Part shown: positions 60,001-64,000 of the stretch, in pieces | Layout: every line of letters starts with the position of its first letter | How positions within the stretch are numbered: position 1 is the first letter of the stretch | DNA from: Promerops cafer | Taxonomy: Eukaryota; Chordata; Aves; Passeriformes; Nectariniidae | Direction of reading: 5' to 3' | DNA length: 64,000 bases | Assembly: GCA_013398275.1 (NCBI GenBank) | Contig: VZSE01002351.1 | Span: 166,964-230,963, forward strand | Made by a program: the position numbers and the translations under genes | The notes under the pieces: generated by a model | Database searches by the model: none | Told to the model about the DNA's origin: nothing | What the model saw: the letters and a program-made list of their open reading frames with translations, nothing else

Positions 60001-60518
60001 TGTGTTCTGTGCCCTGCCCCAGACAGAGCCTCACATCTGGACAGCTGCCAAATGCAGTCAGTTGCCACTGCTTGATGCTGAAAGTTGTGATGTGTAGCAG
60101 GTCTTGCTTGCCATGTCACTGAGAAGGATGTAGGACTGAGGCAGAAGGAAAGGCCTTGGTGCCACAGTCAAGAGGTGCAGGTGAGTGTTGCACCAGGAAG
60201 CCTCCAGCAGGGTGCAGAAGGCCTGAGGTGTTAAGGTGAAGAATGGGAAAACAATGAAAAGAAGAGTGACAAGGGAAAAAATTCTGGGTGAGTTATCCCA
60301 GCATTGTGCTTTGAGAGACTGCTAAAACCCTTCACTTGTGATTTCAGATGTACGTCCCCCAGGTTTTGCGTCCTCATCCCACCGAAAGGACAGTGCTGGC
60401 CCCCACGGAGCAGCAGTCGTATGGCACCATGGACAACACTTGTTCCCAGGCAGAAGGAGTCAGAAGCTACGCCACTGGACCTGCAGCTGTGGAGCAGGCA
60501 TCGGGAGCGTCCCTCTGA
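32890..60518 (+). CDS. TMEM63A: TMEM63A, OSCA/TMEM63 mechanosensitive channel, 22 coding exons
   Basis: Twenty-two coding exons, listed separately, join in frame to 805 residues and TGA; the human protein is 807. TMEM63 proteins are monomeric cation channels opened by membrane tension and found in plasma and endolysosomal membranes. Seen in order: an extracellular N-terminus with three N-glycosylation sequons, TM helix 0 (about 45-75), and TM1 and TM2 (about 145-212). A large cytosolic domain of the PHM7_cyt type (about 224-410) follows, including the Cys-rich NPKPCGQFCCCE. The RSN1_7TM channel core (about 412-715) comes next, with FFLTTPSIIISTMDKFNVTK and [20 protein letters not shown]. The C-terminal tail is disordered. 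The first 30 residues differ from mammals; the ATG chosen is the first in the exon. All donors are GT; the weakest is GTACTT after exon 10. TMEM63B and TMEM63C are less likely, given the TMEM63A-like tail and the synteny with LEFTY and SDE2. Confidence 0.97.
34977..35056 (+). CDS. TMEM63A: TMEM63A exon 3
   Basis: This exon encodes ILILLFSIIRKRFWDYGRVA LVSEVE (rest of the first helix and the cytosolic RRFWDYGR motif). The acceptor is TTTTCTAG and the donor is AAAG/GTAAAA. Confidence 0.94.
36552..36615 (+). CDS. TMEM63A: TMEM63A exon 4
   Basis: This exon encodes SESRYNRLSTSSSVPEDLEY DK, a serine-rich cytosolic loop as in mammals (RFQRLSSTSSS). The donor is AAG/GTAAGT. Confidence 0.92.
36795..36850. 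repeat. 22-base tandem repeat, 2.5 copies, in TMEM63A intron
   Basis: GCCATATCGTAATTGCCATAAT and a copy with one change are followed by a partial third unit. It is a local minisatellite-like duplication. Confidence 0.85.
37786..37823 (+). CDS. TMEM63A: TMEM63A exon 5 (micro-exon, 38 bases)
   Basis: This exon encodes GFCSWITAAFRM, matching mammalian GCCPWLTAIFRL. The acceptor is TTTATAG and the donor is TGCA/GTAAGT. Confidence 0.92.
38983..39125 (+). CDS. TMEM63A: TMEM63A exon 6 (TM1)
   Basis: This exon encodes HDDEIHERCGEDAIHYLAFQ and the helix CLLIAISILSVCVILPVNLS GDLL. Confidence 0.96.
39240..39875 (+). mobile_element. 3' part of a songbird-type LTR in TMEM63A intron 6
   Basis: The segment carries internal degenerate repeats (CCAGTGTGGGTC..., CACAGGCTGCAGG), then CACTGACCTTGGTGTCTGCA and GGCTTGGCCTTGGCCAGCAG. 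It ends in CAAACCCAACACA with the terminal CA expected of an LTR. CpG sites are largely decayed to TG/CA. The 5' part is absent. It appears to be the same family as the fragment at 241-585, which carries the opposite end. Confidence 0.75.
40050..40230 (-). mobile_element. Possible very old antisense CR1 remnant
   Basis: CTAGTATCCAGTCTGGACCT followed by a T-rich, GTCACTGG-containing stretch resembles the antisense CR1 segment around the ATCTAATCTAAACCT/CTGTCACT landmarks. It is heavily diverged. Confidence 0.3.
41596..41647 (+). CDS. TMEM63A: TMEM63A exon 7
   Basis: This exon encodes DKDPYSFGRTTIVNLQT, nearly identical to mammalian DKDPYSFGRTTIANLQT. The donor is CCAG/GTGAGT. Confidence 0.96.
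42788..42896 (+). CDS. TMEM63A: TMEM63A exon 8 (TM2)
   Basis: This exon encodes SNNLLWLHTVFAVVYLILTV VFMRHHMKYVTYKEENI. The acceptor is TCTGACAG and the donor is ATA/GTAAGT. Confidence 0.96.
43281..43351 (+). CDS. TMEM63A: TMEM63A exon 9 (cytosolic domain)
   Basis: This exon encodes VKCTLFITGLPKNAREEIVQ SHF, an RNA-recognition-like beta-alpha segment of the PHM7_cyt domain. Confidence 0.95.
43384..43664 (-). mobile_element. CR1 LINE 3' end, antisense, in TMEM63A intron 9
   Basis: TCATAGAATGGTTTGGGTTG starts the antisense tail, followed by TTCTCTGGGCAACCTGTGCC and CTTATCCTGTCACTGCATGC. It lies only about 30 bases past the exon 9 donor. Confidence 0.95.
44065..44145 (+). CDS. TMEM63A: TMEM63A exon 10
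   Basis: This exon encodes TDAYPTCTVLEVQLCYNVAK LINLFKK. The donor GTACTT is the least consensus-like in the gene, but the frame and the next exon confirm it. Confidence 0.92.
44763..44886 (+). CDS. TMEM63A: TMEM63A exon 11
   Basis: This exon encodes RKQAEKSLIYYEHLHQKYGK and INPKPCGQFCCCEIRGCER, the conserved Cys-rich patch. Confidence 0.96.
45236..45369 (+). CDS. TMEM63A: TMEM63A exon 12
   Basis: This exon encodes EDAVDYYTKVRNELEEEYSK to NPLGMAFVTFQEKSMAT, matching mammalian QPLGMAFVTFQEKSMAT. The donor is CCTA/GTAAGT. Confidence 0.96.
47574..47711 (+). CDS. TMEM63A: TMEM63A exon 13
   Basis: This exon encodes YILKDFNACKCQSIKCKGEP to APYPENICW. It keeps the CKC...CKGEPQPS motif of the cytosolic domain. 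Confidence 0.96.
48825..48978 (+). CDS. TMEM63A: TMEM63A exon 14 (TM3)
   Basis: This exon encodes KNLSVHGLKWWFRWACINLL and FFLTTPSIIISTMDKFNVTK PIHYLN, start of the pore-forming core. The donor is AAT/GTGAGT. Confidence 0.97.
49742..49848 (+). CDS. TMEM63A: TMEM63A exon 15 (TM4)
   Basis: This exon encodes NPVISQFFPTLLLWSFSALL PTIVYYSTLLESHWT. The acceptor is CCTGCTAG and the donor is CAAA/GTAAGC. Confidence 0.97.
51445..51531 (+). CDS. TMEM63A: TMEM63A exon 16 (TM5)
   Basis: This exon encodes KSAENRIMMHKVYIFLIFMV LILPSLGLT. The acceptor TTGATAG is short of pyrimidines, but the frame and homology fix it. Confidence 0.95.
52164..52226 (+). CDS. TMEM63A: TMEM63A exon 17
   Basis: This exon encodes [20 protein letters not shown] L, a loop equivalent to mammalian [21 protein letters not shown]. 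Confidence 0.95.
53094..53256 (+). CDS. TMEM63A: TMEM63A exon 18 (TM6)
   Basis: This exon encodes [32 protein letters not shown] to AERKNIKQ, the most conserved pore-lining stretch of the family. Confidence 0.97.
54111..54216 (+). CDS. TMEM63A: TMEM63A exon 19 (TM7)
   Basis: This exon encodes QQAFEYEFGAMYAWMLCVFT and VIMAYSITCPIIVPF. The acceptor is GTTCCTAG and the donor is TTTTG/GTAAGT. Confidence 0.97.
55156..55323 (+). CDS. TMEM63A: TMEM63A exon 20 (TM8-TM9)
   Basis: This exon encodes GLIYILLKHMVDRHNLYYAY LPAKLEKK and AAPILCLFWLYFYSFVRL. The donor is CTGG/GTAAGT. Confidence 0.97.
55324..58634 (+). other. TMEM63A intron 20 (3.3 kb)
   Basis: This is the longest intron in the 3' half. I see no exon or clear transposable element in it. 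There is a short (GGAA)n run near 56746-56760 and T-rich low complexity near 58140-58180. Confidence 0.5.
58635..58750 (+). CDS. TMEM63A: TMEM63A exon 21 (TM10)
   Basis: This exon encodes GFKAPTTMFTLLVVNITIVI CLAYTCFGCFKYLSPLNYR. The acceptor is TTTTCTAG and the donor is CAGG/GTAAGT. Confidence 0.96.
58952..59545 (+). mobile_element. CR1 LINE 3' end, sense, in TMEM63A intron 21
   Basis: CTGGGCTGCATCCCCAGCAG, CTCCAGCTCTGGGGCCCCAG-type sequence, TTCAGCCTGGAAAAGAGAAG, TTCCAGTACCTGAAGGGAGC and CAACCTAATCTAGTGGAAGG follow in CR1 order. The copy ends with CTTTCTATGATTCTGTG. It is about 600 bases of the 3' end and contains no intact ORF. Confidence 0.95.
59691..59753 (+). CDS. TMEM63A: TMEM63A exon 22 (C-terminal tail)
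   Basis: This exon encodes IEDTQGERGKDTDVPAVPTS S, a polar tail segment. The acceptor is GGTTACAG and the donor is TCT/GTAAGA, in phase 0 with both neighbours. Confidence 0.88.
60348..60518 (+). CDS. TMEM63A: TMEM63A exon 23 (C-terminus and stop)
   Basis: This exon encodes MYVPQVLRPHPTERTVLAPT EQQSYGTMDN to GASL-TGA. It aligns with mammalian [20 protein letters not shown]...TYGAIHN, which supports TMEM63A over its paralogs. Confidence 0.94.
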   Translation: MYVPQVLRPHPTERTVLAPTEQQSYGTMDNTCSQAEGVRSYATGPAAVEQASGASL

Positions 60519-61460
60519 GTTGTGTTGTGAGGACGAACACAAGGTGGAGCACTTGGCCCAGGTTTAGCAGAACTAATTCCCTGCCACCTCCTACTAAGTA
60601 TTCGGTGTTATTTATGTGTTCCTGCCTGCAGAAAAGGTACAGAAATAATGCATTGTGTGGTCTGCAGCTGTGCTGGGAGATTAAAAAGCAGATGCCTTGG
60701 GACTGGTTGTTTTCCAGGCTGTCTATACACGTTGTGAAACAAACAAGTTGAATGCGGAGATGCTGATCCTCAGGGACTTCACTTCTGCTTGCTCATCACT
60801 TGCCTTATGAAGATAACTTATGCTGCATATAGATAACTGGTCACCAAAGCCAATGCAGCTATTAGAGCTGTCATTTATTTATTCAAAATAATTCTTCCCT
60901 TTTTAAAAACCCCCAATGTTTATTATTTATAAACCTCTTGGGATGTGTTAAATCCTGAGACAATGCCACTTTTGATGAAAATGCTGTTTGTGTGGGTGCT
61001 GAGAATGGTGTGTGGGAGTCTCTCCTCTTTTCACCCGAAGTAGTCAGTGTAGTTTTGATCATGTTACTTTTTTTCCTTGAAAGAGATGAGGGAATTACTG
61101 TGCACTTGGGTACTAAAAGTACCAAAGCAAAAAGACTGGTGTAAAGAAGGGAGTGATTTATCTGATACTGTTTTTATATATTTTTGGAGGGCATTTAGGT
61201 TGTTAGTTTCTGTTCACTATTTTTAAGGGCCTTCCACAATGAAAGTTCACCTGCCAACAATAAAGGATGTAAACATTTTATCTCTTTTAGTCTTGGGTTA
61301 AAATGACAGATCTCTGGGTTTTCTCTATAGTGCCAATTATATGAGTTGTAAGATACTAAGTTTTTTAATTATGTAGTGGGTGCTCATCCATTCCACAGTG
61401 CAATGTGTCAAAGTGTAACTAATAATCACGGAGCAATAAAACACTGAGTTTAGAAAAATT
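60519..61460 (+). other. TMEM63A: TMEM63A 3' UTR with two poly(A) signals
   Basis: AATAAA occurs at 61259-61264 and again at 61435-61440. The second is followed by a GT-rich stretch, as expected downstream of a cleavage site. Confidence 0.7.
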
Positions 61461-64000
61461 TCAGGCTGTCTGGGTTTATTTATTCTTTTCTCTGTGTATT
61501 GAAACAGTTCTTTTGCTGGCTGCCTCACAGCATGGTCATGAACTCTTCATAAGAGCACTGCCACAAGCCTTAGAATGACAGTGTGTCCCATGAGGAATTT
61601 GAATACTTTTGGACTTCTCTAGAGGATGAATCTTGGTGACCTATGGGTAGGAGAAGCTTTTGGCCCTCTGTTCCCTTGCTTGTTGTTAAACTGTTATTTC
61701 CTGAATTTGACCTTTTCTAGCATGCCTGTAAAGCAGCAACATCTTGAGATTGAAGGAGCCTTTGTATCCTAAATGTGTGCAGATGTTCAGTGTCTTGCAG
61801 GGCTGCCTCCATCTTCCCAAGAACAGCACTCGGACAAGTGCTGAGCATGAGACCGGCCTGCTGCAAGAAGGACCCTGTGGAGCACTGAGCCCTCTGATTA
61901 CAAACCCATCCTGTTAGCTGAAGATGCACCTTCTGGTTCTTAAAAGGCAGGTGAGGAGCCTTGTCTAGTGAGGGGGGCATGAATTTGTCAGACTGTTTTA
62001 TACTCTCACTTCAGTGGTGCAGTTTAGTCAGGGATTTGTGCACGTGTGTGTGTGTGCATTTTGATTTTTAGCAATCACAGCATTACCAGGTGATGTGTAC
62101 CTTATGCACACACTGCCATTCCAGGTTGGTGTTCAAACCAAGAAGGAAAAAAACCCAACAGACTCCAATTTTTTTACTCATCTGTGAGTGTCTCATACAG
62201 ATGTGAGGTCACAAGGAGGAGGCAGCTTGTTGTGTTAATTAGATCAGAAGCCTCTGATTGTTCTGACTCATTTCTAGCTGCACTACCGCATCTCATCCAG
62301 GTGTCTGCAGCAGCAGTGGATGCTTATGTGTGTGCTTATTGAAGAACCAAATAAATCATTCAGCTACCACACTTGACCTGTTTACTGTGCTGGTGCTGTG
62401 GGGGTTTTATGCTTTGTGATATAACTCACTTTTTTGAACAGATGACTTTTGATACTCACTGTGAGGTTCTATGTGTCACATTGAGGACAAAAGCTCCTTT
62501 AATGATTTGGTTTCCTATTTGTGCCTGGGAGGTTGCTGAACCCTGGTGGTGACACTTCTTGTGGCTGGCACAAGTTCAGCACAGGCAGGGCCATCTCTCC
62601 TGTGAACTTGAATAAACCCACCTCCAGTCATGCTAAGGTGCTTTGGATATAGAATGTGGAAAACCTCCAAGGTAATGCTAAAAAGTCGTTGTTGGCATTT
62701 GAAGAATCAGTTCATGTGTCTGATGGGGAAATCACCTGCATATTTCACTTACTGTGTGGCAGTCATTCCTGTTTGCCACTGTGCTCTGTTGCAGTTAAAC
62801 TCATAGAAATGTGTATGGTATTAGGACAGGCACCAGCTGGAGAAAAGGCTGGGGTCACCTGTTAGTAAATTATCACAAGATCTGTGTACAGCAACACACA
62901 AATTATAGGCTGGTTTAGCATCTTTGCTGTGTTGTGCTTGCTTCAGTATTATCTTTTGGATCCCTCTCTGAGAGCTGGAAGTAATTAGGAAACTGTCCTG
63001 GCTCTGCTTCATTCCTTCATGCTGGTGGATATCTGTGAGGGGATAAAATTAGATCAGCAAGAGAAACTCCTTGCATTCCTGACTGAGCCTTACAGAAAAG
63101 CTGAGGGATGGAAGCCTCAACAAATGTGGATATTGGCTGCACTGTATTTGAAATTCATATTTAAAGCCATGGCACATTCTTTACTGTTCTTTTTATAAAC
63201 CTTTTGGCAGGCAGCCTAAGCAAATGGCCCAGCTGGAGTTGCTGACTGTGGCTCCCAGAAGCCATATTTGTTGGGATCCAGCGCCTGCTGCTTGCCTTGC
63301 ATTGCTCAGTTGGAGCAGCGCCTCCCCCACCCTGCTCCTTGCTAAGTCCTTCCCAACATTCCAGCAGCCACCTCCAGCAGTGCTCCCAGGTGCAGGAATC
63401 CCAGACAATCTGACACTCTCCCTCCACAGGAGGAAGCCCCAGAGTGTGGTCTGGGATGGGATTCTCTGTGACACAGCTGAGGGGGGCAGCCTCTGACACT
63501 TTGAAGAATGGAGCTCATTTGATACTGTGCAAGAGGGTACACTTCTGCAAAGACTTCAGGGCAGATGAATTTCTTCCAGAGTGAGGAAAATGCTACATGG
63601 TTTGCTGAGGCTCAGAAACCTTGGCTTGCTTGGATACGCAGAGCTCTGTGCCAGGATTCTGTGTGCCAGGCCCATCTGGCTCACCTCCAGCCCTCTTACA
63701 ACACATCCTCAACACCCAAATTATTGCAATTTCTCATTTGCATGAGGTGCACACGTTCATGCTTTGTTTTCCTCTGGGCTTTTCCCATATCCCGAGCCAA
63801 AAGCAGATCTTTGTGCTGGCTAAGTTTCCAAGTGTTCCAGTGTAGCAGTAGGCCATGTTCTTTCTGTCTTTTTACAGAGGTCCAGTTCCCAGCTCTGTTT
63901 TCCCACACATGCTGGCAGCACAACTGAAGCTTTCTTGTGTCTGTTCTACAGATAATGTGGTTATGAGTGTTTGGAAGCCTTTTACTTTTGGAAGCCTTCT
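61461..64000. other. Intergenic, downstream of TMEM63A
   Basis: There is no recognisable exon. EPHX1 is the next gene in the mammalian block, but none of its sequence is apparent here. A short (TG)n run lies at about 62043-62058. Overlapping open frames at 63161-63542 occur on both strands and have no family resemblance. Confidence 0.5.

Noticed and set aside
63161..63542. Cluster of ORFs on both strands near the right end
   Set aside because: I considered this as a start of EPHX1, but the sequence shows no match to its N-terminus and no splice pattern.
1..64000. CRISPR arrays, operons, tRNA or rRNA genes
   Set aside because: The window is vertebrate nuclear DNA. No regular spacer-repeat arrays or recognisable tRNA/rRNA folds were noticed by eye.

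Overview
The window reads as a bird chromosome segment, most likely from a passerine. Genes are broken into short exons with GT-AG introns. The interspersed repeats are chicken-repeat-1 (CR1) LINE tails and fragments of an LTR type that I associate with songbird genomes. The gene order SDE2 - LEFTY - TMEM63A matches a conserved vertebrate block (human 1q42). All assignments come from reading the translations and splice sites. No database search was run.

Region 1 (1-6.9 kb, + strand). Six coding exons of SDE2 (826-5721) cover everything except the first coding exon, which lies upstream or is not recognisable. The Gly-Gly-Lys processing site of the ubiquitin-like domain, the Sde2 core and the C-terminal SAP domain are all visible. 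About 50 bases past the SDE2 poly(A) signal is a candidate, apparently undescribed, two-exon gene (5824-6672, + strand) for a 104-residue protein. It has a clean start after an in-frame stop, a consensus donor, a phase-matched acceptor and its own AATAAA.

Region 2 (6.9-30.6 kb). LEFTY, a secreted Nodal antagonist of the TGF-beta superfamily, is encoded on the minus strand in four exons (13057-16099, 363 residues) with a TATA box upstream. A spacer of about 5 kb separates it from region 1, and about 14.5 kb of gene-free DNA lies upstream of it. That upstream DNA contains a tight cluster of three FoxH1-type sites (18384-18607), which could be a Nodal-responsive autoregulatory enhancer. CR1 copies lie at 8398, 19560, 29845 and 30598.

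Region 3 (30.6-61.5 kb, + strand). A CpG island with a 59-base tandem duplication, an NRF1 site and a non-coding first exon starts TMEM63A, a member of the OSCA/TMEM63 mechanosensitive channel family. Twenty-two coding exons (32890-60518) join in frame to 805 residues with a stop, close to the mammalian length. Introns hold a 3' LTR fragment (about 39240-39875), an antisense CR1 (43384-43664) and a sense CR1 (58952-59545).

Region 4 (61.5-64 kb). No gene is visible here.

LEFTY and TMEM63A are divergently transcribed. SDE2 and LEFTY converge, with the candidate small gene between them. The genes are syntenic neighbours and do not form one pathway: SDE2 acts in the nucleus (splicing and replication stress), LEFTY outside the cell in axis patterning, and TMEM63A in membranes.
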